NCBI RefSeq assembly: GCF_000526935.1
Contig: NZ_JAHA01000007.1
Coordinates: 62,001 to 126,000, forward strand
Source of the DNA: Butyrivibrio sp. FCS014
GTDB lineage: Bacteria; Bacillota; Clostridia; Lachnospirales; Lachnospiraceae
Length of the DNA stretch: 64,000 bases
Direction of reading: 5' to 3'
The notes under the pieces were generated by a model. That model saw only the letters and a list, made by a program, of their open reading frames with translations, was not told where the DNA came from and searched no databases. Below, piece after piece: positions 9,150-18,958 of the stretch. A program made the position numbers and the translations under genes. Every line of letters begins with the position of its first letter. Positions within the stretch are counted from its first letter, which is position 1.

Positions 9150-9920
9150 ATGAAAAAAAGATTTATCGGATTCATGCTGGCTACAGCAATGATGGTTACA
9201 GTTGCAGGCTGCGGCAAGCAGATCACACCTGCAGAGAACGTGACAGAAGAGACAGCTGTTGAGGAAACAGCGCAGGCAGAAGAGCAGACAGCAGAGGCTG
9301 AGCAGACAGAGTCTGCTGAGGCAGAGGAAAACGAGACAGCAGAGGCTGAGGCTCCCGCAGAGGAAGAGAGCGACGTTGAGTTCACAACAGGAACCGTAAA
9401 CGGCAATGTATATGAGAACGAGTACTTTGGTATCAAGCTCACTGTTCCTTCTGACTATTCATTCCTTGATGATGATACACTTTCACAGCTTACAGGTATG
9501 GCTTCAGATATCATGAAGGACAACAAGGCTGCCAAGGAGGCACTTGAGAACGGAACAGCTGCTATCGTAGCTTACGCTATCAAGTCAGGCGCTGCTGATA
9601 ACATTAACGTAACTATTCAGTCAAACGCATCTCTTGCAAACGCTGTATTCGATGAGAAGGCTATCATGGATGTAAGCAAGGATCAGCTTAAGAGCGTGCT
9701 TGAGTCACAGGGCGCAGAGATCACAAGCTGCGAAGTTGTTGAGAGCGAAGTTGCAGGCGAGAAGCACTACATCATCGAGCTTGAAGGAAACGTTAACGGT
9801 ATGGAAGTACATGAGCAGGTTGTTAACTTCCAGAAGGGTGATTACATGATGGCAATCGCAGCCAGCACCTTCAATTCAGACGATGTTGCCGCACTTATGG
9901 CCGGTGTTGAGAAAAATTAA
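9150..9920 (+). CDS. Surface lipoprotein, function unknown
   Basis: A 256-residue lipoprotein: a Lys/Arg start, a hydrophobic stretch and the lipobox VAGC (Cys about residue 21). An Ala/Glu/Thr-rich acidic linker (residues 25-75) should carry the domain away from the membrane. The folded domain (about 85-256) contains YFGIKLTVPSDYSFLDDDTL and a C-terminal alternation of strands and helices. This resembles small clostridial lipoproteins with a PsbP/DUF-like fold, but I cannot name a family. Start follows AGAGGAGAG. It is monocistronic, ahead of the metK leader. Confidence 0.75.
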   Translation: MKKRFIGFMLATAMMVTVAGCGKQITPAENVTEETAVEETAQAEEQTAEAEQTESAEAEENETAEAEAPAEEESDVEFTTGTVNGNVYENEYFGIKLTVPSDYSFLDDDTLSQLTGMASDIMKDNKAAKEALENGTAAIVAYAIKSGAADNINVTIQSNASLANAVFDEKAIMDVSKDQLKSVLESQGAEITSCEVVESEVAGEKHYIIELEGNVNGMEVHEQVVNFQKGDYMMAIAASTFNSDDVAALMAGVEKN

Positions 9921-9942
9921 CGTTTATTTTATCAAAAGACTA

Positions 9943-9971
9943 TTGATTTATTTTATACCATAGGTTATTAT
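9943..9971 (+). promoter_or_regulatory. Promoter for the SAM riboswitch-metK transcript
   Basis: A -35 TTGATT (9943-9948), 17-base spacer and -10 TATTAT (9966-9971). Transcription would begin about 35 bases before the riboswitch P1 stem. Confidence 0.55.
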
Positions 9972-10012
9972 TGCATAACGGACGACGTAAGAAGTCCAAT
10001 ATAACTATAGTT

Positions 10013-10145
10013 CTCTTATTCAGAGTGGTGGAGGTACATAGGACCTGAGAAGCCACGGCAACCCCTGACATACAGGAAGGTGCCAACCTGAGCGTGCAAC
10101 TTTCGAGGCCTGATAGTTAGGCTGAGATACAACGAGCAATAAGAG
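10013..10145 (+). ncRNA. SAM-I (S-box) riboswitch
   Basis: The P1 stem forms between CTCTTATT (10013-10020) and AATAAGAG (10138-10145). Inside are the S-box landmarks: AGAGTGGTGGAGG, GAAGCCACGGCAACC, the AAGGTGCCAACCTG block and the pseudoknot partners. SAM-I aptamers bind S-adenosylmethionine and, when bound, favour a downstream terminator. The terminator that follows (10166-10208) and metK as the regulated gene fit feedback control of SAM synthesis. Confidence 0.95.
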
Positions 10146-10165
10146 GATCTGAAACCAGATCAGTT

Positions 10166-10208
10166 CCGCTTGTTTGTGTCCTGCACGCACCAAACAAGCG
10201 GATTTTTT
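10166..10208 (+). terminator. Riboswitch-controlled intrinsic terminator
   Basis: CCGCTTGTTTG (10166-10176) pairs with CAAACAAGCGG (10191-10201), followed by ATTTTTT. It lies between the S-box aptamer and metK and is the expected expression platform: SAM bound means termination. Confidence 0.9.
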
Positions 10209-10335
10209 ACGCGTGTTATGGCAGAGGCATGAATCAACCTCGATATATGCAAAGCCACGTAAGTGAGGAATCGCGGAGTGATTTCGAGTATGCCATAACG
10301 CTTTATTGGCGCAAAGCGCAAGAAAGGAAAGAAGA

Positions 10336-11526
10336 ATGGATAAGTTTATTTTCACATCCGAGTCAGTAACAGAGGGACATCCCGACAAAATTTGCGACAA
10401 CATCTCAGACGCAATCCTTGATGCCTGCATGGCACAGGATCCCATGAGCCGTGTAGCCTGCGAGACTACAGCCTGCACAGGTTTCGTTCTCATCACAGGT
10501 GAGATCACCACAAAGGCAGTTGTAGATTACGCCAAGATCGCAAGACAGACAGTTTGCGAGATCGGCTATGACAGCTCAGAGAAGGGCTTCGATGGAAACA
10601 CCTGCGCAGTTATGGTTGCTCTTGATCAGCAGTCAGCTGACATCGCTATGGGCGTTGACAAGGCTCTTGAGGCAAGAGAGAACAACATGACCGATGAGCA
10701 GATCGAGGCTATCGGTGCCGGCGACCAGGGTATGATGTTCGGTTATGCTACCAACGAGACAGAGGAGTATATGCCCTACGCTATCAGCCTTGCACACAAG
10801 CTCACCAAGAAGCTCACAGAGGTTAGAAAAGACGGAACTCTTCCTTATCTTCGCGCAGACGGCAAGAGCCAGGTTTCTGTTGAGTACGATGAGAACGGCA
10901 AGCCCATCAGACTTGAGGCTATCGTTATCTCAACTCAGCATGACGAGAAGGTTACACAGGAGCAGATCCACACAGATATCAGAAAGTATGTTATTGATGC
11001 AGTAGTTGATGCAGCTATGGTTGATGCAAACACCAAGATCTTCATCAATCCTACAGGACGTTTCGTTATCGGCGGACCTCAGGGTGATGCAGGACTTACA
11101 GGACGTAAGATCATCGTTGACACCTACGGCGGAGCAGCTCGTCACGGCGGCGGAGCATTCTCCGGCAAAGACTGCACAAAGGTTGACCGTTCAGGTGCTT
11201 ACGCAGCAAGATACGTTGCCAAGAACATCGTTGCAGCAGGACTTGCTGACAAGGCTGAAATCCAGCTTTCATACGCTATCGGCGTAGCACAGCCCACATC
11301 AATCCTTGTAGACACCTTCGGAACAGGTAAGGTTTCCAATGAGAAGCTCACAGAGGCAGTTCGTAAGGTATTTGACCTTCGCCCTGCAGGAATCATCAAG
11401 ATGCTCGACCTTCGTCGTCCCATCTACAAGCAGACAGCAGCTTACGGACACTTTGGCCGCAACGATCTGAACCTTCCCTGGGAGCAGCTTGACAAGGTAG
11501 AAGAGCTCAAGGCAGCAGTACAGTAA
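10336..11526 (+). CDS. metK: S-adenosylmethionine synthetase
   Basis: A 396-residue enzyme that makes SAM from methionine and ATP in the cytoplasm. Family motifs are intact: [17 protein letters not shown] (ATP site), [27 protein letters not shown] and [14 protein letters not shown]. The ATG at 10336 follows AAAGGAAAG; an upstream in-frame codon at 10306 lacks a site. It is monocistronic between the S-box terminator and its own hairpin, so regulation by SAM is direct feedback. Confidence 0.98.
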   Translation: MDKFIFTSESVTEGHPDKICDNISDAILDACMAQDPMSRVACETTACTGFVLITGEITTKAVVDYAKIARQTVCEIGYDSSEKGFDGNTCAVMVALDQQSADIAMGVDKALEARENNMTDEQIEAIGAGDQGMMFGYATNETEEYMPYAISLAHKLTKKLTEVRKDGTLPYLRADGKSQVSVEYDENGKPIRLEAIVISTQHDEKVTQEQIHTDIRKYVIDAVVDAAMVDANTKIFINPTGRFVIGGPQGDAGLTGRKIIVDTYGGAARHGGGAFSGKDCTKVDRSGAYAARYVAKNIVAAGLADKAEIQLSYAIGVAQPTSILVDTFGTGKVSNEKLTEAVRKVFDLRPAGIIKMLDLRRPIYKQTAAYGHFGRNDLNLPWEQLDKVEELKAAVQ

Positions 11527-11553
11527 TCTATATAAATCGCTTATATAATGAAA

Positions 11554-11594
11554 AGAGACGCATCATGCAGAGACGCATCATGCGTCTCTTTTTT
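11554..11594 (+). terminator. metK terminator with duplicated 5' arm
   Basis: AGAGACGCA (11569-11577) pairs with TGCGTCTCT (11581-11589), followed by a T run. The 15-mer AGAGACGCATCATGC occurs twice in tandem (11554-11568 and 11569-11583), so two alternative 5' arms exist. Confidence 0.85.
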
Positions 11595-11730
11595 TGCGTG
11601 TGAATAAATATACTATTAAGATTCTAACCGCGATATAAACGAAAAATGAAATTTATTTTAGATTTTACAAAAAATACCCCCTTTTATGATGGGTCACATG
11701 ATGGGTCATAGGGTAGAATCTATTTTGGAG

Positions 11731-11769
11731 TTCACACTAAATTCACACAAAGTTCACACATTCTTATGA
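11731..11769 (+). promoter_or_regulatory. Three TTCACAC repeats at 11-bp spacing before a -10-like element
   Basis: TTCACAC begins at 11731, 11742 and 11753, exactly 11 bp apart, and TTATGA (11764-11769) follows in the same phase. Direct hexamer repeats at an 11-bp period are how PhoP/OmpR-type response regulators bind upstream of activated promoters. Which regulator is involved is unknown. Confidence 0.4.
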
Positions 11770-11781
11770 GAGGGTAAACAA

Positions 11782-14700
11782 ATGAAGAAAAAATCAATTA
11801 AGAAGCAAGTAGTAAAAGCGCTTGCAGTGGGAATCAGTGCATCTATGGCGCTTCAACCAATGGCAGTATTTGCCGAGGGTGAAGCGGTACTTGAACCTAT
11901 TGCACCGGCCCCTGTAGAAGGCTCTGCAGAAGAAGTTCCCGCAACTACCATATCCGAGTGGGTAGCTCCTACTCCTCAGGACATTGAGGGTAAAGCAGAT
12001 GCTGCGCAGGAAGCTGCAGATGTTGTTTCAAATGATGTTGAAACAAACGAAGAAACCGGCCAGGTTCGCGGAGACCTGGACACAACTATCGATGATACTG
12101 AGACACTTACAGAAGATGTCTTCGACAACAGCAATATCTTTGAGACTCCCGGAGAAGCAGGCCCCGGTGTTCCTTTCGGAACAGACGCTGCACTCAATGT
12201 AGTTGTTGATGCTGCTGTTATAGCAACTCACGATCATGCAGAAGATGCTAAGGCTGATATTGAGAGTGCCAAGAAGGATCTTATCGTGGGTGAGATCGCT
12301 GAAGCTCAGGAAGAGCGTGGTGCTCAGGATGCAGCTAAGGCTGTCAATGATATGCAGACTCTGGCTGATGCCACCGATAAGCAGGTTGACGATGCAATAG
12401 TACAGGCTAATGAGTACGTTGATGGCATCAAGAATGCTACAACCCGTAATGCTGCACAGACAAACTATAACAATCTGGTAGCTCTTGCAGGCGAGACAGA
12501 GCAGGCAGTTATCGATGCTAATTCAGAGATGGAAGAGCTCAATGAGAAGTATGATGCTGCTAAGGCATACCTTGTAGCTGCTCAGATGAGATTTGAAGCA
12601 GCTATTAATGGTAGGGATGGCGCTTCTGCTGATGTTGCTGAGGCATCCAGAGAGATGAAGAAAGCTCATGAAGAGATTCATCAGCTCCAGGCGGATATTG
12701 CAGTAGCAGAGCAGAATATTGAGAGACATTACGCAGTAGCTCTTGAGATCGTAGCTCTTCAGGAAGAAGTTGCTAATGCTCCTGAGATTGAGAAATCCGA
12801 GAAGCAGGATCAGCTCTTTATAACAGTTATTGAGAAGCATTATGCAGACCAGTTCGCAGGCAAAGATGCTAAGAACGTTAAGGTAGAGAAGTCCGATAGC
12901 GGATACTTCACACTTAGCTATGAAGTTCCCGGCAAATCCCCTTATCGCACAGAGTTCAAGCAGAAATATTACACCTATGAAGTTGGCGAGAACGGAAATA
13001 TCTCTTTCAGATTAAAGAGCGCTGAGCAGGTTGCAGCACTTGATTATGCAGCTAAATTTGAGGCAGAGCATAAGATTTCTCTTACAGATGAACAGAGAAC
13101 AGTTTACAAGACTACCGAAGAAGGAAGACCTGGTCATGCTGATAAGGTTACATATTACACAAAGTATGAGCTTGAAAACAGAGATGATGTAGTATTTGTT
13201 GATGGCCAGCCTTATTTCCTTAACGGTAAGGGCAAGACTACACCTGAGATCACAATAGTTGGTGAGGACAATCTTAACAGCCTTTACAATGAGATTGCTC
13301 CCGGCGAGACCAAGGAAGTTGCTACCGGTATCGTAGAAGGCACCGAGCAGGTTTCCTATGAGGTTACAAAGAGCGGACGTCTTCTTAAGCACACAACAGC
13401 TACTGTCAATGTGACTGAGTATAAGAGAGAGCAGACCGAAGAAGCTGAATACAAGAAAGCATATGAAACAGGGAAAGGTCGTAATAAGACTACTGTTAAT
13501 GGATACACCGAAGCTGATAAGAAGGCTGCTCAGGAAGCTTTAGAGGAAGAGTATGAGACAATCGTTATCTCCAAGATCGTAAATAAGGAGAAGACCTTCT
13601 TCGTAGTTTCCGGAACATATACACCTACATTCGTTGTTGACCTTGACGCCGCAGGTGGTATTTATAAACGTGCAATTGGCGGCTATAACGCTAAGAATAA
13701 GCTCATTGATGACATCGATGACGATATCATAGGCAAGTTCTGGTATGATGACAGTAAGCTTACTGCTCAGTATGAGAGCGATGTTTCAATAGCACTTGGA
13801 TACGAGAATTATAAGCTTGGCGGAAAAGTGGTTCTCACCAGAAAACAGGTGTCAGGTGTTATCACTTCTGACGAGTTCGTATATTCAGATGATGCAGCTT
13901 TTGCTGCAGCCATAGCAGATCTTAAGAGTAAGATGAAAGATAATCTTGGCAAAGATGGCTATACAATGTCAGATGTGGTTCTGGATTCTTATAAGTATAA
14001 TACAATTTGGCGTGGACTTATTCCTAAAGTAACTGTTGAAGATAAGGAAGTTAAAGTTTCACCTACAGAAGATTTCATTCTTAATCAGTCCTCCCTTACT
14101 GTGGACGATTACAAGAAGTATTCTTACTACATTGACTACATCAAGAAGGTTGGCGAGAGCACCAAGGAAGGCGAGCTGATCTCAACTACCGAGTACAAGA
14201 ATGCTAAACATGCTATTGAGATCCTCCAGAATTCAGGACGTGAGCTTGAGCTGATCGATAAGCACTATCAGGAGTACCTTGATTATGCCAAGGATCTGCT
14301 TGATAAGTATCAGAGATATGCCGAAGAGGCAGAGGCTGTTCATCAGGATATCAAGCAGACTCAGAAGGATCTTAAGAAGCTTGATAACGCCATCGACAGA
14401 CTGAACGATACACAGAAGGCAGGCGTTCTTCTTGAGTCGCTCCTCAATGGCGCAACAATTGCTGATTACTTCGGAATCAGTGAACTTCCGGAGGAGGAGA
14501 AGCGTGAGATCCTCGGTCATGTTAGAGAGGAAAATCTTGAGAATATTTCAGTCAGAGGACTTATCAGAATCTTAGACAGACTGAAAGTAAGAGCAAATAA
14601 TAAGCTCCTTGAAGCAAATGAGAAACTTGGAGAGTTCGATGACATTCTTGCTACTGCAGATGAAGAGCTTCAGAAAGCACTTGAGCGTCTTCCTGAACCC

Positions 14701-15150
14701 ACTCCCGGTCCCGGACCCGGACCTGGCCCTGCACCCAGTGGCCCTTCAACCACAGAAGATGTTATCACAACTTTGGCAGTTGTAAATCCTCCTGCAGCAG
14801 AAGAGGAGGCAGCAGTTCTTGGTGAGCAGAGACGTGTTTCCAGAAGAAGAACAGCAGCTACTGTAGAAGAAGTTGAAGCACCTGCTGAGACACAGGAAGC
14901 TCCCGCAGTTCAGGAAGAGCAGAAAGCTCCTGAGAAGACTGAAGAAGTTGAGGTTAAGCCTGAGACAACTATCGAGGATGCTGATACAGCTAAGGCTGCA
15001 GCACCTATACAGGCACAGACAGGATTCCCTTGGTGGATTCTTATCATCGTTGCAGCGGTAGCAGGCGTATCGGTTGAGGAGATCGTAAGACGCAGAAACG
15101 CTAAGGCAAAAGCAAACAGCGTAAGCGACACAACCAATAAGGATATCTGA
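11782..15150 (+). CDS. Large secreted, membrane-anchored surface protein
   Basis: A 1,122-residue protein. The signal peptide (residues 1-32, cleaved near FA|EG) is followed by an acidic region, a coiled-coil segment rich in Ala/Glu/Gln (about 150-330), a beta-rich middle with repeated Tyr/Lys/Glu patterns (about 340-800), and a second coiled coil (about 820-960). A PGPGPGPGP wall-spanning linker lies near 972, then a Glu/Pro/Ala-rich stretch and a C-terminal membrane helix (about 1081-1100) with a positive tail. There is no LPxTG sorting motif, so anchoring is by the helix. Likely structural or adhesive; no recognised catalytic domain. It converges on dnaE. Confidence 0.7.
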   Translation: MKKKSIKKQVVKALAVGISASMALQPMAVFAEGEAVLEPIAPAPVEGSAEEVPATTISEWVAPTPQDIEGKADAAQEAADVVSNDVETNEETGQVRGDLDTTIDDTETLTEDVFDNSNIFETPGEAGPGVPFGTDAALNVVVDAAVIATHDHAEDAKADIESAKKDLIVGEIAEAQEERGAQDAAKAVNDMQTLADATDKQVDDAIVQANEYVDGIKNATTRNAAQTNYNNLVALAGETEQAVIDANSEMEELNEKYDAAKAYLVAAQMRFEAAINGRDGASADVAEASREMKKAHEEIHQLQADIAVAEQNIERHYAVALEIVALQEEVANAPEIEKSEKQDQLFITVIEKHYADQFAGKDAKNVKVEKSDSGYFTLSYEVPGKSPYRTEFKQKYYTYEVGENGNISFRLKSAEQVAALDYAAKFEAEHKISLTDEQRTVYKTTEEGRPGHADKVTYYTKYELENRDDVVFVDGQPYFLNGKGKTTPEITIVGEDNLNSLYNEIAPGETKEVATGIVEGTEQVSYEVTKSGRLLKHTTATVNVTEYKREQTEEAEYKKAYETGKGRNKTTVNGYTEADKKAAQEALEEEYETIVISKIVNKEKTFFVVSGTYTPTFVVDLDAAGGIYKRAIGGYNAKNKLIDDIDDDIIGKFWYDDSKLTAQYESDVSIALGYENYKLGGKVVLTRKQVSGVITSDEFVYSDDAAFAAAIADLKSKMKDNLGKDGYTMSDVVLDSYKYNTIWRGLIPKVTVEDKEVKVSPTEDFILNQSSLTVDDYKKYSYYIDYIKKVGESTKEGELISTTEYKNAKHAIEILQNSGRELELIDKHYQEYLDYAKDLLDKYQRYAEEAEAVHQDIKQTQKDLKKLDNAIDRLNDTQKAGVLLESLLNGATIADYFGISELPEEEKREILGHVREENLENISVRGLIRILDRLKVRANNKLLEANEKLGEFDDILATADEELQKALERLPEPTPGPGPGPGPAPSGPSTTEDVITTLAVVNPPAAEEEAAVLGEQRRVSRRRTAATVEEVEAPAETQEAPAVQEEQKAPEKTEEVEVKPETTIEDADTAKAAAPIQAQTGFPWWILIIVAAVAGVSVEEIVRRRNAKAKANSVSDTTNKDI

Positions 15151-15170
15151 TAACTGATTTTTACACGTAT

Positions 15171-15205
15171 AAAACGTGCAGCTCGTTATGTGAGCTGCAC
15201 GTTTT
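15171..15205. terminator. Bidirectional terminator overlapping the end of dnaE
   Basis: A perfect 14-bp stem: AAAACGTGCAGCTC (15171-15184) with GAGCTGCACGTTTT (15192-15205), loop of 7. T-rich flanks occur on both sides. It serves the surface-protein gene on the plus strand and dnaE on the minus strand. Confidence 0.85.
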
Positions 15206-18200
15206 CTTTTCCAAATACATCGGAAAGAGCTGCCAATGTAACTTTATCTGCATTTATGCTCTGGGAGCGCCCCAGGGCTTTCACCTGCTTGGTCTCTTTG
15301 AGGTATATCTTTACCTCATCATGGCCGTCGCTCTTTGCAATGATCTCTTCAAGAGCACCGGATCCGGCTTCATAATCCTCCTTGTTGGCAAACTGAACCC
15401 AGACAGTCTTGGGAACTTCATCAAAGGTCTTTACCTCAGAGGCGATAAGCTTGGCACTGCGGCCCTCCTCCACCGAAACTCTTCCGGAGATGAAAACCTT
15501 GGCATCCTCCATGAGCTTTGGCCCGTAGGTCTCGTAGGCCTTGGGGAAGACTATGACCTCCACGGTGCCAACCATATCCTCTATGGTGACGAAGGCCATC
15601 ACCTGCTGAGTTTTGGTGTATTTAATGGTCTTGGCGGTGATGATTCCGCCGATGGTGGCGTTTGCCTTGTCTGTAACAGCGGGAACACTGTCGCCCGCAG
15701 AGGAATTCTTGTCATCATCGGTTCCTTCCTTGGTCTCCACAAAGAAGTCGGTGGAAACATTGGTGATCTTCTTTTTCCACATATTGACGTACTCTTCAAG
15801 TGGATGCCCGCTGGCATAGATTCCCAGTACGTCCTTTTCAAATTCAAGGAGCAGCTCCCTGTCAAACTCTCCGACCTTGGGCATGGGGATCTCGTATTGC
15901 TTCTTCTGATCCTCTCCCGCAATATCAAAAAGAGTCATCTGCCCGGCCATGGCATTTTTGCCGGAGGTGTGGAGCTGATCCATGATGGTTCCGTAGACGG
16001 TTATCATCTGCTTCCTGGTGTGGCCGAAGCAGTCAAAGGCACCGGCCTTTATAAAGTTCTCAACGGCACGCTTGTTGACTTCGCACTCGCCGCCCTGCAT
16101 TCTGGTGAGGAAATCGTTGAGGTCCTTGAACCTGCCCCGGATCCTTCTCTCATGGACGATACCTTCGATAATGGGTCGTCCCACGCCTTTGATGGCAGTG
16201 AGGGCATAGCGGATTGCCTTACCGGAGGCCTTGCCTGCAGCAGCGCTTCCTTCAGCTTTGGAATTGTCACCGGCGGCGCCGCTTCTGTCCACGGAGAATC
16301 CCTCAACGCCGTCATTTATATCAGGGGGCAAAAGAGCTATCCCCATATTCCGGCAGGTCATGATGTAGCCCGCAACCTTACCCGGGGCATCGATGACGGA
16401 AGTCATCAGTGCAGCCATGAATTCAGCGGGATAGTAGTATTTGAGCCAGGCGGTCTGTATAGCCACAACGGCATAGCAGGCAGCGTGAGCCTTGTTGAAG
16501 GCATAGGCTGCAAAACTCATCATGGAATCAAAGATGCTCTTGGCAACTTCAGGAGAGATGCCCTTGGCTGCGCAGCCGGGGATTCCCTCTTCGGGATTGC
16601 CGTAAATGAAGTTTGCCTGCTCACGTTCCAGCTCGTCTGCGTGCTTCTTACTCATGGCGCGGCGGATCATGTCAGCTCGTCCAAGGGTAAATCCCGCCAG
16701 CTGCTGGAATATCTGCATAACCTGCTCCTGGTACACGATACATCCATAGGTTGTACTAAGGATAGGCTCAAGCTCAGGAGTTGCGTAGGTAATGGGCTCC
16801 TTGCCGTTCTTGCGGGCAATGTAGGTTGGAATGAAATCCATTGGGCCCGGGCGGAAAAGGGCCACGCCCGCTATGATATCCTCCAGTGACTGGGGCTTGA
16901 GGTTCTTCATGAATGCCTTCATTCCCGGAGACTCCAGCTGGAAGATACCGTCTGTCTGTCCTGATCCTATGTAGGAGAGAACATGCCGGTCGTTGTAATC
17001 AATTTTGTCTATATCTATAAAGTTAGGATCTCCGGGCTTTGCACCGATGGACTTATTGGCGTCACGCACGGCATCCTTGATAACGGTCAGAGTCCTAAGC
17101 CCCAGGAAATCCATTTTAAGAAGTCCCAGTGATTCCGTGGTCTTCCAGGGGAACTGAGTGGTGACACCGCCTTCTGCGGAGCGGGCAAGAGGTATCATAT
17201 CCTCCGCCGGGTCTTTGCAGATAACCACGCCGGCAGCGTGGATGGAAGCGTGCCTTGGAAGGCCTTCAAGCTTCTTGCACATGTCAATGAGCTTGTGGGC
17301 AGTGGGATCCTCGTCGTACATCTTCTTAAGGTCCGGGCTCAAGCTAAGGGCCTTATCCAGAGTGATCTTGGGATCCGCAGGGATCATCTTGGCAATCTGG
17401 TCCCCGTAGCTGTAGGGAAGGTCCATTACTCTGGCAACGTCCCTTACAACGCCCTTGGCCAGGAGACTTCCGAAGGTTATGATCTGCATGACCCTGTCGG
17501 GGCCGTACTTGCGGGTAACGTAATCTATTACCTCCTGGCGCCTTTCGTACTCGAAGTCCACGTCTATATCGGGCATGGACACACGCTCGGGATTAAGGAA
17601 ACGCTCAAAGAACAGATCATATTTAATAGGGTCGATATTGGTTATATGTATGCAGTAGGATACGATACTTCCGGCGGCGGAGCCACGGCCCGGGCCTACA
17701 GCGATGTCGTTCTCACGGCAGAAATTGATGTAGTCCCATACTATAAGGAAGTAATCCACATATCCCATGTTCCTGATGATATTAAGCTCGAAGTCAAGAC
17801 GCTTACGAAGGGTCCCGTCATCATCGGGATATCTCTCCTTAAAACCGTCGTCGCAGAGCTTGTTGAGATAGGTCCAGGAATCGTACCCCTCCGGAACATC
17901 GTAGCTTGGGAGTTTGCTCTTGCCCATCTCGATATCCACGTGACATCTGTCGGCGATCTTCTGTGTATTGTCGATAGCCTCCTGAGCATAAGGGAAAAGA
18001 GATCTCATCTGCTCTTCACTCTTAACGTAATACTGCCCGCCCTCGTAGCGCATACGGTCTTCGTCGCTGACTTTTTTGCCCGTCTGGATACACAAAAGCA
18101 GGTCGTGAGCTTCCGCGTCGTCCTCGTAGGTGTAGTGGCAGTCGTTGGTGGCTACAAGCGGGATCCCCAGCTGCTGGGACAGAGCCATGAGAGAGTTGTT

Positions 18201-18779
18201 CACCATGCGCTGTTCGGGAATGCCGTGATCCTGCAGCTCCAAAAAGAAGTTGCCCTGGCCGAAGATGTTGTTGAGGCGAAGGGCTGCCACCTTGGCAAGG
18301 TCGGGAGTACCCTTTAGGATATTCCTTGGTATCTCGCCGGCAAGACAGGCACTTAGTGCTATGATGCCCTCATGGTACCGGGAAAGAAGCTCGTAATCCA
18401 CACGGGGCTTATAGTAGTAGCCTTCCGTGAAGCCGCGGCTCACGATGTGGGTGAGGTTCTCATAACCCTTGTTGTTCTCTGCAAGAAGCACCAGGTGATA
18501 GTATCTGTCGTCGCTCTGGGACTCTCTGTCAAAGCGGGAACCGGGAGCAACGTAGACCTCGCAGCCGATTATGGGATTGATGGCATAGTCGGTGGGATCG
18601 TCCTTATTGACCTTTTTGCAGGCATTATAGAAGTCGATGACACCGTACATGACACCGTGGTCCGTAATGGCACCGGCGGTCATGCCAAGCTCCTTGAGGC
18701 GCGCTACATATTCTTTTATTTTATTGGAACCGTCCAGAAGGCTGTATTCCGTGTGGACGTGAAGATGTGTGAAAGCCAT
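15186..18779 (-). CDS. dnaE: DNA polymerase III alpha subunit (DnaE type)
   Basis: A 1,197-residue replicative polymerase. The N-terminal PHP domain begins FTHLHVHTEYSLLDG; the palm holds the catalytic acidic motif PDIDVDFEYERR (about residues 400-412); HhH and OB-fold regions follow (IGGIITAKTIKYTKTQQVM). The length fits DnaE1-type enzymes, and there is no internal 3'-5' exonuclease domain as in PolC. The ATG at 18779 follows GGGGGAT; a longer frame to 18818 lacks the family N-terminus. The last codons and the stop lie inside the terminator hairpin. It is divergent from pfkA. Confidence 0.97.
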   Translation of the reverse strand: MAFTHLHVHTEYSLLDGSNKIKEYVARLKELGMTAGAITDHGVMYGVIDFYNACKKVNKDDPTDYAINPIIGCEVYVAPGSRFDRESQSDDRYYHLVLLAENNKGYENLTHIVSRGFTEGYYYKPRVDYELLSRYHEGIIALSACLAGEIPRNILKGTPDLAKVAALRLNNIFGQGNFFLELQDHGIPEQRMVNNSLMALSQQLGIPLVATNDCHYTYEDDAEAHDLLLCIQTGKKVSDEDRMRYEGGQYYVKSEEQMRSLFPYAQEAIDNTQKIADRCHVDIEMGKSKLPSYDVPEGYDSWTYLNKLCDDGFKERYPDDDGTLRKRLDFELNIIRNMGYVDYFLIVWDYINFCRENDIAVGPGRGSAAGSIVSYCIHITNIDPIKYDLFFERFLNPERVSMPDIDVDFEYERRQEVIDYVTRKYGPDRVMQIITFGSLLAKGVVRDVARVMDLPYSYGDQIAKMIPADPKITLDKALSLSPDLKKMYDEDPTAHKLIDMCKKLEGLPRHASIHAAGVVICKDPAEDMIPLARSAEGGVTTQFPWKTTESLGLLKMDFLGLRTLTVIKDAVRDANKSIGAKPGDPNFIDIDKIDYNDRHVLSYIGSGQTDGIFQLESPGMKAFMKNLKPQSLEDIIAGVALFRPGPMDFIPTYIARKNGKEPITYATPELEPILSTTYGCIVYQEQVMQIFQQLAGFTLGRADMIRRAMSKKHADELEREQANFIYGNPEEGIPGCAAKGISPEVAKSIFDSMMSFAAYAFNKAHAACYAVVAIQTAWLKYYYPAEFMAALMTSVIDAPGKVAGYIMTCRNMGIALLPPDINDGVEGFSVDRSGAAGDNSKAEGSAAAGKASGKAIRYALTAIKGVGRPIIEGIVHERRIRGRFKDLNDFLTRMQGGECEVNKRAVENFIKAGAFDCFGHTRKQMITVYGTIMDQLHTSGKNAMAGQMTLFDIAGEDQKKQYEIPMPKVGEFDRELLLEFEKDVLGIYASGHPLEEYVNMWKKKITNVSTDFFVETKEGTDDDKNSSAGDSVPAVTDKANATIGGIITAKTIKYTKTQQVMAFVTIEDMVGTVEVIVFPKAYETYGPKLMEDAKVFISGRVSVEEGRSAKLIASEVKTFDEVPKTVWVQFANKEDYEAGSGALEEIIAKSDGHDEVKIYLKETKQVKALGRSQSINADKVTLAALSDVFGKENVQLT

Positions 18780-18880
18780 ATGAAATCCCCCGTTTTTGCT
18801 CCTTACATAATAACACATTACGAGGGAGGATTGTGGGACACCTTCCTATATGATGATGGCTTTTTTGACCACATTTTTAG

Positions 18881-18909
18881 TTGCATCATAAAAAAACATG
18901 CGCTAATAT
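18881..18909 (+). promoter_or_regulatory. Probable pfkA promoter
   Basis: A -35 TTGCAT (18881-18886) and a -10 TAATAT (18904-18909) with 17-base spacing; an overlapping TATAAT lies at 18907-18912. The site is about 50 bases before the pfkA start, in the dnaE-pfkA divergent gap. Confidence 0.45.
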
Positions 18910-18958
18910 AATAAGTTAGAGAAGATTGGGGAATTTATTTAGAATCGAGGATTAAAAT

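Noticed and set aside
15321-18317. Long plus-strand frames (522 and 359 codons) across dnaE
   Set aside because: They are antisense shadows of the conserved polymerase gene and have no ribosome binding site or known domain.
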